Source: Phycisphaerae bacterium
GTDB taxonomy: Bacteria > Planctomycetota > Phycisphaerae > Sedimentisphaerales > SM23-30
Length of the DNA: 64,000 nt
Assembly (NCBI GenBank): GCA_016342495.1
Contig: JAEIOG010000005.1
Span: 16,432 to 80,431, forward strand
Direction: 5' to 3'
Positions 35,732 through 44,433 of the stretch are shown here, piece by piece. How positions within the stretch are numbered: position 1 is the first letter of the stretch; the number at the start of each line of letters is the position of its first letter. Below the pieces are notes generated by a model that saw only the letters and a list, made by a program, of their open reading frames with translations, was not told the origin of the DNA and searched no databases. The position numbers and the translations under genes are program-made.

Positions 35732-35848
35732 TTTAGATAGGATTTAAGGATCGAGAGGATAATACGAAATTGAAAATATTTAATGCAAAGGCAAATCAAT
35801 ACTTCTTATCCACTCTCTTATCCTACCTATTTTATAATCCTATCTAAA
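35732..35848. repeat. Inverted-repeat element in capF-capE spacer
   Basis: TTTAGATAGGATT (35732-35744) is exactly complementary to AATCCTATCTAAA (35836-35848). The arms continue imperfectly for about 14 more bases. It is a relative of 34454-34545. The 117-base size, terminal repeats and lack of coding suggest a MITE-like insertion, or a transcript-stabilising hairpin within the operon. Confidence 0.65.
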
Positions 35849-35863
35849 TATTCTTAGATTTTA

Positions 35864-36919
35864 TTATTTTGCTTTTCCAGTCTCAGGATTCCAGTTTTCA
35901 AGTTCACTTTGCACATATGGCAAAGTTAAAAGCAGTTCTTCCATTTGTTTGACATCCATCTGTTCAGTATTATGCGAGTGATAGTCCTGGAGTTTGGTTT
36001 CTTCTTTGTCGCCTTCGGTGAAATAAACGGTATAATTAAGGTCACGGTCATCAAGATGGACACGGAAATAATCGCCCATATCTTCGGCGCGGCCCACTTC
36101 TTCAACTGTCAGCAGAGTTTCAAAAAGTTTTTCGCCGTGCCGAATACCAATTTCACGAATATCCTGAGGAATACCAAAAATATTGCAAACCGCTTTGGCA
36201 AGAATTTCTATCGTACAGGCTGGAGCCTTACGCACAAACATATCGCCATGACTGCCATGTTCAAAAGCAAAAAGAACCAGTGAGACAGCATCACGCAGTG
36301 GCAGCATAAAACGTGTCATTTCCGGGACGGTGACCGTAATAGGTTTACCTTGCCTGATCTGGTTAACAAACAACGGGATAACCGAGCCACGAGAACACAT
36401 AACATTGCCATAACGAACAGAACAGACAACGGTATCGCCGGAAGCATTTTGACGGGAAGCGGCCTGGGCAACTTTTTCCATCATGGCTTTACTGATACCC
36501 ATTGCGTTAATCGGATAGGCAGCTTTGTCGGTACTTAAACAAACGATTTTTTCAACTTTGTGCCTGATAGCTGCCTGAATGACATTATTGCTGCCAACAA
36601 CATTGGTTAAGACCGCCTGCATGGGAAAGAATTCACAAGATGGAACCTGCTTGAGAGCGGCAGCGTGGAAAACCAGGTCAACGCCCAACATGGCATTTTC
36701 AACTGAATCGCGGTCACGAACATCGCCAATATAAAATTTTAGGCGAGGCTCAGCAAAATCGATTCGCATGAGTTCCTGCTTGAGTTCATCGCGACTAAAG
36801 ATACGAATTTCTTTGACATCGGTTTCGAGTAAACCTTTGACAACAGTTTTGCCAAATGAGCCAGTACCGCCAGTAATTAAGACAGTTTTATTTGATAGTT
36901 TTTGCGATAAGTTTTTCAT
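35864..36919 (-). CDS. capE: UDP-GlcNAc 4,6-dehydratase/5-epimerase, CapE/FnlA-type
   Basis: 351 residues from the ATG at 36919 (AAAGGA nine bases upstream; a TTG one codon earlier is not preferred). Short-chain dehydrogenase with NADP motif GGTGSFG (17-23), FHAAALKQVPSCEFFP, STDKAAYP, and the MxxxK catalytic pair M140/K144 (AMGISK) that replaces the usual YxxxK in this family. It converts UDP-GlcNAc to the UDP-4-keto-6-deoxy-L-talo sugar, the first step to UDP-L-FucNAc. It is the first of three consecutive pathway genes, followed by capF and capG. Confidence 0.92.
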   Translation of the reverse strand: MKNLSQKLSNKTVLITGGTGSFGKTVVKGLLETDVKEIRIFSRDELKQELMRIDFAEPRLKFYIGDVRDRDSVENAMLGVDLVFHAAALKQVPSCEFFPMQAVLTNVVGSNNVIQAAIRHKVEKIVCLSTDKAAYPINAMGISKAMMEKVAQAASRQNASGDTVVCSVRYGNVMCSRGSVIPLFVNQIRQGKPITVTVPEMTRFMLPLRDAVSLVLFAFEHGSHGDMFVRKAPACTIEILAKAVCNIFGIPQDIREIGIRHGEKLFETLLTVEEVGRAEDMGDYFRVHLDDRDLNYTVYFTEGDKEETKLQDYHSHNTEQMDVKQMEELLLTLPYVQSELENWNPETGKAK

Positions 36920-36941
36920 CAAATTTCCTTTATTAATAAGA

Positions 36942-37556
36942 CTAAATCATATTTTTTAATAACAAATGGGCTTCATATTCAGCATTTTTTGACTTGATTA
37001 ATTTATCAATTGATTCATTGTGCTTTTCTTGTTGTTCTATTGTAAAACGATATTTTATAATTTTAGCAGGGCAACCACCAACAATAGCATAAGCTGGTAC
37101 ATCTTTAGTTACAACCGAACCAGCTGCAATAATAGCGCCTCTGCCAATATTAACTCCAGCCATAATTATACAACCATGACCAACCCAAACATCATCACCA
37201 ATCACCGTCAATAAATCATCCAAACCATCCCTGCCAGTAAATCTGGCCGGAATACCAACTATATCAAAACGATGATCACCGCCTACTATTGCAACATCAC
37301 ATGCTAACATTGTAAAATGACCTATTTTCACATTAGCATGGATATGTGCCCTGGCACCAATAAAAACATAATCACCTGCATCAATCGCATTTTTCTTAAA
37401 ACCTGATTTAAGATCAGAAACAGTAAAGCATTTACCATAGGACCTAAATCGGTAGCCAAATAGAAAACCAATAATAAAACGCAGGCGGCGTTTTTGCCAT
37501 GCTAACCAAATGATTAACTTTTCTTTTTTCGTAATATTATCAATATTATTACTCAT
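36942..37556 (-). CDS. Left-handed beta-helix (hexapeptide) acetyltransferase
   Basis: 204 residues. A hydrophobic-basic N-terminal stretch precedes the hexapeptide repeats (about 60-165: GDYVFIGARAHIHANVKIG, GDDVWVGHGCIIMAGVNIG, RGAIIAAGSVVTKDVPAYAIVGGCPAKII). The last phrase, with catalytic His in VWVGHG, is diagnostic of the CatB/WbbJ-type O-acetyltransferases. It is likely to O-acetylate a residue of the surface polymer or its precursor. AGGG precedes the ATG. It lies between a glycosyltransferase and capE. Confidence 0.87.
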   Translation of the reverse strand: MSNNIDNITKKEKLIIWLAWQKRRLRFIIGFLFGYRFRSYGKCFTVSDLKSGFKKNAIDAGDYVFIGARAHIHANVKIGHFTMLACDVAIVGGDHRFDIVGIPARFTGRDGLDDLLTVIGDDVWVGHGCIIMAGVNIGRGAIIAAGSVVTKDVPAYAIVGGCPAKIIKYRFTIEQQEKHNESIDKLIKSKNAEYEAHLLLKNMI

Positions 37557-37634
37557 AAAGCCCTCATTTTCCTTCTATCTGATTGATACATCCAACTACT
37601 CCACGCGTTATTACTTCCAGATAAATAATTGCCT

Positions 37635-38777
37635 CTACTTCTGACCCATAACAGCCTCATTAATAACCTTTACTTGATAACACGGATTGTAATAATCATC
37701 AATAATTTTATAACAGAGTTCTTTATTATTGCCTTTTTTAATCCATTTTTCGATTTTAACAGCTAAATCCTCGATATTATCGCCGGCAAAAAAATCACCT
37801 GTTTTGTCGGGCTCAATAGCTTCAAATTCCGGGCCTTGTATATCAAATTTATCACTGGTTATAACAGATTTGCCATAAATCAATGAATGCATAGCCGTAA
37901 GACCAATATTACCGGGAGATATACATATATCGCAAGCCATAATTAATGGCGCTAGTTCCTGTTCATTATGGCATTTGCCATAAAACACGACTTTATCTTG
38001 CAAATCAAGCTCTTTTGCCAACGATCTAAGATTATCAGTTTCACTGCCATCGCCTATAAATAATAGATTGGCATTAATTCTTTTTTTGGCAAGTAAATGC
38101 ATAGCTTGCAAAATCATATTCAATTTTTTGCTTTTAATCAGCCTGCCAATAAAAAATAATGCCGGCAATTCCGGATTAGCAAAGATTTTACCTCGCAGGT
38201 CTTTTACTTGTTGTTCGTCAATAGCATCTCTTGCCTGAATTTGTTTATCATAATCCAGCGAATTATAAACCACATAAAGATTATCAGGCGAAAAACCTTT
38301 GTCTATCATAATCTTTCTGGCTCGATTACCATAAAGCAACATAGCATTTGCTAATTTATAGAAGGTTTTCCTAATTAACCCTTTTATGCCATTCTCATTT
38401 CGCAGAAAGCCATGCGACCACATCAAGGTTCGCTTGCCCATTAATCTAGCAAGACTACAACTAAACCAGGTTGAGATATATTGAGCATCACCAAGATAAA
38501 TAATACAATCAAATTCTTTGCTAAAGGCTAATTTTACAATACTTGTTTGCCAGAGAAAATTACGACAATAAAAATTTTTAACAAAATGCCAACGCAAACC
38601 ACCTTTTTCTATTGGCAATGAAGCTTTAGCAGGATCTATAACTTCAACAGAATTAAAAGTATTACTCTCATCAGAAAAAAAGGTATATTCAATATCATCA
38701 GATTCATGGCAAAGACGATGAAATATTGGTTCTCTATAGTGTGCTAACACTTGATATACAACAGCAACTTTTTTCAT
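37635..38777 (-). CDS. Glycosyltransferase family 4-like
   Basis: 380 residues, GT-B fold. VAVVYQVLAHYREPIFHRLC opens the acceptor domain. LFFIGRLIKSKKLNMILQAMHLL and DKVVFYGKCHNEQELAPLIMACDICISPGNIGLTAMHSLIYGKSVI give the nucleotide-sugar-binding half, with the E of the EX7E motif not conserved in the usual form (NIGLTAMHSL). AT-rich. No strong ribosome-binding site is seen. Donor and acceptor are unknown. It belongs to the run of transferases that assemble the repeating unit. Confidence 0.82.
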   Translation of the reverse strand: MKKVAVVYQVLAHYREPIFHRLCHESDDIEYTFFSDESNTFNSVEVIDPAKASLPIEKGGLRWHFVKNFYCRNFLWQTSIVKLAFSKEFDCIIYLGDAQYISTWFSCSLARLMGKRTLMWSHGFLRNENGIKGLIRKTFYKLANAMLLYGNRARKIMIDKGFSPDNLYVVYNSLDYDKQIQARDAIDEQQVKDLRGKIFANPELPALFFIGRLIKSKKLNMILQAMHLLAKKRINANLLFIGDGSETDNLRSLAKELDLQDKVVFYGKCHNEQELAPLIMACDICISPGNIGLTAMHSLIYGKSVITSDKFDIQGPEFEAIEPDKTGDFFAGDNIEDLAVKIEKWIKKGNNKELCYKIIDDYYNPCYQVKVINEAVMGQK

Positions 38778-38819
38778 AATATATTAATAATCTCTAAAAA
38801 AATAAAATATAGAAGTGAA

Positions 38820-40043
38820 TCAGTCAGAAGTGATAATTTCTAAATAATTCTCATACAACACATTTCTATCAAAAACATCGCTGGCCTGACTGGCCGAAGA
38901 GGTTTTCATTGCTGCCAGCATTATATCATCGTTTAAGATTTTCATAATAGCATCAGCACAACTTTGGACATTGCCAGCTTGATAGTCAAGGCCACAGTGG
39001 GCATTTTCCACAATTTGGCTACATTGGCCGGGGATGGTATTTAATACCGCAAGCCCAGCGGCGAAATAGTAGAATATTTTGTTCGGCAGATAAATCATGG
39101 CTTGGGGAAAACTGGCATTAAAGCCAATATCACACTGGCTAAGTAAATATGCCCATTGAGGAAAATCCAGGAAACCGGTTTGTATTACGCTGTCAGATTG
39201 ATATTCATTGATAATATTTTTCAATTCATCGGCGAGTTGGCCCCTGCCGGTAATGAATAATTTAGCTTTGCACGGAAGCTTAGATTCAACTTCAAGAAAA
39301 GCTTTGGCCAAAGTAAGACAATCATAACTGACATTTAAGCTACCGGTATAAGCAAACCAAATTTCATCATAGGGTTTAGTGTACTGTTCACAAATCCCAG
39401 CTTTGGCAGATTCGTTAAACTGTTGCAGGTCGATACCCAGCGGAACGGTAGTCTTAGCCACGGGATTGGCTCCCAATTGAATAGCCCGGTTGACATATTG
39501 ATCGGCCACGCCAACAATAGCATCGGCATTTCGATAAGCATAAGCCGAAGCCCGATGCCAGGGATAGAAGCCCGTGGCAAGCAATAATTTTACAACTTTT
39601 GGGCCTAGGCGATAAAAAGTTTCGGGCCAAAGGTCCTGAATATCAACGATTGATTTGACATTTAATTTTTTTGCGGTTTTAACTGCCGCTTGGGCCAGAA
39701 ATGGTGGAGGGGCACTGGCCAAGATAATATCGGGTTTATTGTGCATTGCCGCAATTTTATTAAATTGTTTTGCCAATACCATATGATTCCAAAGTCTTTT
39801 TATGCTGATATTCTTTGAATAACTGGGTGATTCCAAAAAGACCAGATTGATACCAAGAGAATCGCAGGTTTCTTTTAAGGCCACCTGATCAACAGGTTTT
39901 TTAAATCTATGGCTAAAGCTACTGGTCCACCAGGTCACCGCATGGCCACGGGCAACAAGCATCCGGGCAAGGGTTGCATAACGCCCCTCTTGTTCGGGGT
40001 CGCCGGGCAGTGGATCAAATGGATTAACAAGCCAGATATGCAT
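38820..40043 (-). CDS. Glycosyltransferase family 4
   Basis: 407 residues from the ATG at 40043 (MHIWLVNPFDPLPGD); a TTG at 40055 would add four. N-terminal GRYATLARMLVARGHAVTWWTSSFSH, central VKSIVDIQDLWPETFYRLG, and C-terminal AYTGSLNVSYDCLTLAKAF and MIYLPNKIFYYFAAGLAVLNT indicate the WcaI/WbuB-like GT4 group. The PNKIFYYFAAG segment is its donor site. Its start lies 15 bases after the stop of the upstream transferase. The sugar is unknown. Confidence 0.83.
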   Translation of the reverse strand: MHIWLVNPFDPLPGDPEQEGRYATLARMLVARGHAVTWWTSSFSHRFKKPVDQVALKETCDSLGINLVFLESPSYSKNISIKRLWNHMVLAKQFNKIAAMHNKPDIILASAPPPFLAQAAVKTAKKLNVKSIVDIQDLWPETFYRLGPKVVKLLLATGFYPWHRASAYAYRNADAIVGVADQYVNRAIQLGANPVAKTTVPLGIDLQQFNESAKAGICEQYTKPYDEIWFAYTGSLNVSYDCLTLAKAFLEVESKLPCKAKLFITGRGQLADELKNIINEYQSDSVIQTGFLDFPQWAYLLSQCDIGFNASFPQAMIYLPNKIFYYFAAGLAVLNTIPGQCSQIVENAHCGLDYQAGNVQSCADAIMKILNDDIMLAAMKTSSASQASDVFDRNVLYENYLEIITSD

Positions 40044-40058
40044 AAGTAAGTTCAATCT

Positions 40059-41177
40059 CTAATTAAGACATTTTTGGTAACATTTGAGTAAATTTTTAAA
40101 TTCAATATTCCAATTATATTTTTCACGGATGGCTTCATATCCAGCCCGACTCATTCTTTCTAGAGTCTCAGGGTCATCAAGCATTTCAGAGCAGACTTTG
40201 GTTATCTGGTCGATATCAAGTGGATTAACCATACGGCCACTGCCAACACCATCGACATACGGTCGCCAAAGTTCAAAGTCTGAGGCAAGAGTCGGCACGC
40301 CTACCATCATATATTCGAGAATTTTGGTAGCAAGACATGAAGTGTAATTTGGTTCGGGTAAAAGTATACACAAGCCAATAGTAGCCTTAGAGACTATTGG
40401 CATAGCCTGATCCCAGGGGATTCTACCAGCGATCTTCACACAATCATGTAATTGATGTTTTTCAATATAATCATTCATTTTTTTACCAAGGGCCGGATTG
40501 TAATGGCCAATGAGAATCATAGTGAACTGTCGGCCTGAATTTTTCAGATTTTTGGCTAATTGTAGGTAAAGCATCACGCCGCGAATTTCTTCGAGAGCAC
40601 CAATATAAACAATTGAGGGTATCGTATTGCTTTGCTTATTTTCCTGCTGGAAATCATTAACGATAACCGGATAATTCTGCACCAGGAAAGCCCTGTCAGG
40701 ATAATCTTCCTTACTTTTGGCATTGGCAACTATGATCTGCTGGCCAACAAGAAAAATCGATTCGGCAAAACTATAAATATAACCAACGGCCTTACGACAC
40801 CATTTAGGTAAATAAGCTTTACTCATTACCTGGCGGGTAAAGGTTTCATGTATATCAAAAATAACCGCTTTCGTAAAAAAACATCTTAAAATAAAGCCAA
40901 CAAAGATGAGTTCGGGGTCATGATAATGAATAATTTTCGCCTTGGTTTTAAGGGCCTTGGCCATCACTACCCAAGGCATAAAAATCATACGAAACAATCT
41001 GCTTTTCACAGGTTTTAAGGCATGAACATGAACATTATTTTTTTTGCAATCATTTTCCGCTGTTATAACAAGATGGACTTCATAGCCATTAGCCGCCAGA
41101 GACATACATTCCCGGTAGAATATACGGACATCATCATCATGATGAACAGTTGAGATGTGGCAGATGACTGGTTGCAT
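40059..41177 (-). CDS. Glycosyltransferase family 4
   Basis: 372 residues. The start at ATG 41177 (MQPVICHISTVHHDDDVRIF) is chosen because the longer frame overlaps the preceding gene and the family opens with exactly this strand. Acceptor domain: HYHDPELIFVGFILRCFF, VIFDIHETFTRQV. Donor domain: IVYIGALEEIRGVMLYLQLA, PNYTSCLATKILEYMMVGVPTLASDF, with the EX7E-type glutamates. Relatives act in capsule and teichuronic-type polymer synthesis. Seven-base gap to the upstream GT2 gene. No Shine-Dalgarno is seen. Confidence 0.83.
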   Translation of the reverse strand: MQPVICHISTVHHDDDVRIFYRECMSLAANGYEVHLVITAENDCKKNNVHVHALKPVKSRLFRMIFMPWVVMAKALKTKAKIIHYHDPELIFVGFILRCFFTKAVIFDIHETFTRQVMSKAYLPKWCRKAVGYIYSFAESIFLVGQQIIVANAKSKEDYPDRAFLVQNYPVIVNDFQQENKQSNTIPSIVYIGALEEIRGVMLYLQLAKNLKNSGRQFTMILIGHYNPALGKKMNDYIEKHQLHDCVKIAGRIPWDQAMPIVSKATIGLCILLPEPNYTSCLATKILEYMMVGVPTLASDFELWRPYVDGVGSGRMVNPLDIDQITKVCSEMLDDPETLERMSRAGYEAIREKYNWNIEFKNLLKCYQKCLN

Positions 41178-41184
41178 TTGAATA

Positions 41185-42081
41185 TTAATTTTTGGTATCC
41201 ACTTTACGTTCAAAGACGGGAACTTCAAGTTCAAAAAACTTTTTAACAGCTTGTCTTTTACAGACGTTGCGTTTAGACAAAGTATATGGTAATGAAATCA
41301 AAACATATGAAACAGCTTTGACGTATTGCAAAAAAGTACCTTGCACTACTCCCCAGCGAAAATCGGACAATACCCTTCTTGCCAAATATTTCCACATTAA
41401 AAAACCAGGAAAGAGCCTTGTAATAACAAGCATATTATTTCTAAATCTCAAATATGCCCATTTTTTACTTGTGCTACTGCCAATTCTAGGATGCCACATA
41501 ATAATATCAGGCTGAGCAACTATTCTATAGCCAGCATCAAGGAACTTAAATGACAGATATGTTTCTTCTGCATAAAGGAAAAAATCTTCAGGATAAAGTC
41601 CGGTTTTCTTCAAAGCGTCAGCACCAAAAGCAGATACACCACCACGAAAAAGTCCTACATCTTGAATTGAGTCACTGGGCACACGCTCTTGTTCAAGCGG
41701 TTCATCAACAAAACGCTGGGTAAAAGCCACAACCCCAACATTGTCTTCTTTTTCAAAAACGTCAACAATAAGTCTAACAGCATTATCTTCGAGATATCCA
41801 TCATCATCAATATTAATAATGATATCCCCCGTGGAATTCGCATAAATATGATTCCTGCCACCGGGACATCCTAGATTTCTCGGCAAACATACCAATTTAA
41901 TATCGGGATATTTTTGACGGATGAACTCTGCGGTACCATCTGTAGATGCAGCATCAACAACAATAATTTCGATTTCGTAACTATCAATTTCTTTCTGGCT
42001 ATACACAGAGTCGATAGCTTTAGCCACAGTATCTTTTCGATTATATGTTAATATTCCAGCTGTGATCTTTTTTATTTTCAT
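41185..42081 (-). CDS. Glycosyltransferase family 2
   Basis: 298 residues from the ATG at 42081 (MKIKKITAGILTYNRKD), with GGAG about 10 bases upstream. GT-A fold: IIVVDAASTDGTAEFIRQKY, the metal-binding DDDGYLED, GRNHIYANSTGDIIINIDDDG, and the acceptor-side FLYAEETYLSFKFLDAGYRI. A C-terminal helical region anchors to the membrane surface. It resembles rhamnosyltransferase-like GT2 enzymes that add sugars to the growing repeat unit. AT-rich. Upstream of the GT4 trio. Confidence 0.87.
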   Translation of the reverse strand: MKIKKITAGILTYNRKDTVAKAIDSVYSQKEIDSYEIEIIVVDAASTDGTAEFIRQKYPDIKLVCLPRNLGCPGGRNHIYANSTGDIIINIDDDGYLEDNAVRLIVDVFEKEDNVGVVAFTQRFVDEPLEQERVPSDSIQDVGLFRGGVSAFGADALKKTGLYPEDFFLYAEETYLSFKFLDAGYRIVAQPDIIMWHPRIGSSTSKKWAYLRFRNNMLVITRLFPGFLMWKYLARRVLSDFRWGVVQGTFLQYVKAVSYVLISLPYTLSKRNVCKRQAVKKFFELEVPVFERKVDTKN

Positions 42082-42104
42082 CGGCAAAATACTCCACATT
42101 TAAA

Positions 42105-43256
42105 TTAACTATCAATGCTTTCATCAATAGTTAAAGCTGATTTCAAATACGCTTCTGCTTTCAATGTTTCAGATTCAATAATAGCATTTGTACTTGAATA
42201 ATCAATTTTCTGCTCCAATATGTGTTCTATTTCATTGGGATGTTTAACAATCCTATCTGTCAATTCAAATTGTTTCAACAATGAACCTAATTTATTAGCA
42301 TTTGAATCACGAATAATTGTACAAAAATTTCTATTATATTTCATAGAAAAAATTGACCCATGGAAAGTATCAGTTACGATATAATCAGCATAAGCAAAAT
42401 ATGCTAAAAGCTCAAAAGGATCTATCGGAGTTATGCATTTATCACTCCAAACATAATATGAATATAAAGAAATAATTTGCTTATTTTTTGATTTGGCATA
42501 TTTCTTAATTGCATTAATAGTCGCTGAATCAGTTATTCTTCCTTGATATGTATATACAATCAAATAATCTTTTTCTGGAACATCATCAGGTAAATAAGCA
42601 TCAAAATTATAAATAATTACTGGATCAACACATAATTCCGATTTGTTGCCAGTCAACTGTTTTATTGATTCGGAAGAATTCTCATCTCTTACTGATATTT
42701 CAGAGATATTAGAAAGTGCCTCCTGTATTCTTTCTTTTAACCCCAGTTTTTCTAAATCCGATACTGTCGTATACCCAAAAGAAGCAGCATAAGAAATAAC
42801 TTTTTTCGCATTTATCCCTTCCCCGAATAATTGCATAGTGCGGTTCAAAGAGTTGGCTTGCGTGCAATTAAATACCTCATCACTACCAATAATGACTACA
42901 TCAAATTCCTTTTCATATTCATATTTTGATGGGTCAATCCCCAAAATCGGCAGAAAATCATTGTCATACTTATGAGCGAAATCTTTTTGAAAAGCAACAC
43001 TTTTAAGACGAGCGAAGAACTGTCCTTTTATCGTATAAAGAAAAGCAAGCCAAAGCAAGCTAAGCTTTCTTTTAAACGCTGAGCCTTTACTTTTGTTAAG
43101 TTCAAACAATTCTTCATTAGTCAAGCCCACGCCAGATTTTACATCCAGAAAAGAACAATCATGTCCTAAGTCCTCAACCTTTTTTTTAAGAGCAAAAGCC
43201 TGTAGAAATGACCCCCAATTCCTCACTCTTTGCATTGATAATATACCAACTTTCAT
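42105..43256 (-). CDS. Polysaccharide pyruvyl transferase family protein
   Basis: 383 residues. The family's Rossmann-like blocks are present: MKVGILSMQRVRNWGSFLQA, IIGSDEVFNCTQANSLN, KVISYAASFGYT, ISVRDENSSESIKQL, and YIVTDTFHGSIFSMKYNRNF, where TDTFHGSIF is diagnostic. Members move pyruvate from phosphoenolpyruvate to a sugar hydroxyl pair, forming a ketal, but many distant members are unproven. The start overlaps the upstream iron-sulfur gene by four bases (ATGA), a tight translational coupling repeatedly seen for this gene pair in polysaccharide loci. Ribosome-binding site AAAGGA lies inside that upstream gene. Confidence 0.87.
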   Translation of the reverse strand: MKVGILSMQRVRNWGSFLQAFALKKKVEDLGHDCSFLDVKSGVGLTNEELFELNKSKGSAFKRKLSLLWLAFLYTIKGQFFARLKSVAFQKDFAHKYDNDFLPILGIDPSKYEYEKEFDVVIIGSDEVFNCTQANSLNRTMQLFGEGINAKKVISYAASFGYTTVSDLEKLGLKERIQEALSNISEISVRDENSSESIKQLTGNKSELCVDPVIIYNFDAYLPDDVPEKDYLIVYTYQGRITDSATINAIKKYAKSKNKQIISLYSYYVWSDKCITPIDPFELLAYFAYADYIVTDTFHGSIFSMKYNRNFCTIIRDSNANKLGSLLKQFELTDRIVKHPNEIEHILEQKIDYSSTNAIIESETLKAEAYLKSALTIDESIDS

Positions 43257-44407
43257 AGTTTTTTTCCTTTGCGAAACTTAATTATGATGTCTACTTTCTG
43301 CATTATTTTTCTTGTAATCGCAACATATCTATATATACTCGCAAGCGATTTGCCTTTTGCCAAATCTTTTAAAACCTTAGTCCGTAAAAAGAGTTTTTTT
43401 AACCTATGTATCATTTGACCTTCTGAGACAATATCAACTAACTCTTCTTTGATCTCACAAGAACTATATAATTTCCCTAAAACCTCTGCCCCCTTTTCGG
43501 TGTTTATTAAAACCGCAGAAAGTCCTTTGTCAATATTGCTATATTTTTCACTCCAAAGGTCCCCTATCCTTATGTCAGCGGCACTCTGAGTTCCTTTAAA
43601 CTTACATTTATCATAACAAACAGCATTAAGACAAATATTGCCGAGAAAAAATCGATAAAATAGGTTATTATCTTTTAACAATGAAGAAAAAATTTCCTTT
43701 TGCTCAGATTTCACCACCATCGCCCAGGAATTTCTTCCATGTCCATTTCTTTTATCTCGAAATGTCACATCATCTATTGTGCTAATTTTGTTTGTTTTTT
43801 TAATAGAATTCAAATAATTATCCCACAAATGATATGAAGGAACACCATGACAGAAGAAATCCACAAGCACAAAGTTTTTTTCTTTTTTTCGTAGCTTAAT
43901 CCATCTTGCAAAAGAATCGATCTGACATGGCGTTCCAAAAACAACCCATTTATCGTTAATGTCGATCTTTTTAAAAGCATCAACAGTATAACTCTGTAGA
44001 TATTTCGAACCTTTTGATTTTTCAAAACCACAAACATTATCAGCCACAAAATGCTCTGCTCTATTATCTTTGCTTGAATATTTCACCCCACAAGCTTGAA
44101 AACCTTGGCCAAACAATTCTTTCGATATTTCAAATCCAACCCCACCCGATGAACAACTCTTACATACCTGCCCATCTTTACTGCTAACAACATATCCTTT
44201 GATATCTATGGGGTCTCTTGCTAGCCCATCATTTAAAAAGGAACAAACTTTTTCGCATAAGCCACATTGGGTGCAGTTATCTTCCCTTGCAATCACAGGA
44301 ACATAAGAACCTTCACTAGAAAGTTCAATTCTGATAACATCCACAGGACATACAACTGAACATAAACCACAACCGTAGCATGAATTTAATTGTTTTATTT
44401 TTTCCAT
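43253..44407 (-). CDS. Ferredoxin-like / coenzyme F420 hydrogenase-dehydrogenase beta-subunit family protein
   Basis: 384 residues. Two [4Fe-4S] motifs open the protein: C10-C13-C16-C20 (CYGCGLCSVVC) and C45-C48-C51-C55 (CTQCGLCEKVC). The FrhB/FdhB-like region follows (SSGGVGFEIS, VFGTPCQIDSFARWI, VDFFCHGVPS, IRIGDLWS). It probably binds flavin and transfers electrons. In surface-polysaccharide loci it is regularly paired with a pyruvyl transferase homologue, suggesting a reductive sugar modification, but the reaction is unproven. A true F420 role is unlikely in this setting. Confidence 0.85.
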   Translation of the reverse strand: MEKIKQLNSCYGCGLCSVVCPVDVIRIELSSEGSYVPVIAREDNCTQCGLCEKVCSFLNDGLARDPIDIKGYVVSSKDGQVCKSCSSGGVGFEISKELFGQGFQACGVKYSSKDNRAEHFVADNVCGFEKSKGSKYLQSYTVDAFKKIDINDKWVVFGTPCQIDSFARWIKLRKKEKNFVLVDFFCHGVPSYHLWDNYLNSIKKTNKISTIDDVTFRDKRNGHGRNSWAMVVKSEQKEIFSSLLKDNNLFYRFFLGNICLNAVCYDKCKFKGTQSAADIRIGDLWSEKYSNIDKGLSAVLINTEKGAEVLGKLYSSCEIKEELVDIVSEGQMIHRLKKLFLRTKVLKDLAKGKSLASIYRYVAITRKIMQKVDIIIKFRKGKKL

Positions 44408-44433
44408 TACAACTCTTAAATGCTATAGAACTT

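Noticed and set aside
43253..44407. Coenzyme F420-reducing hydrogenase
   Set aside because: The family resemblance is to the beta subunit only, and the setting is a polysaccharide locus without hydrogenase subunits.
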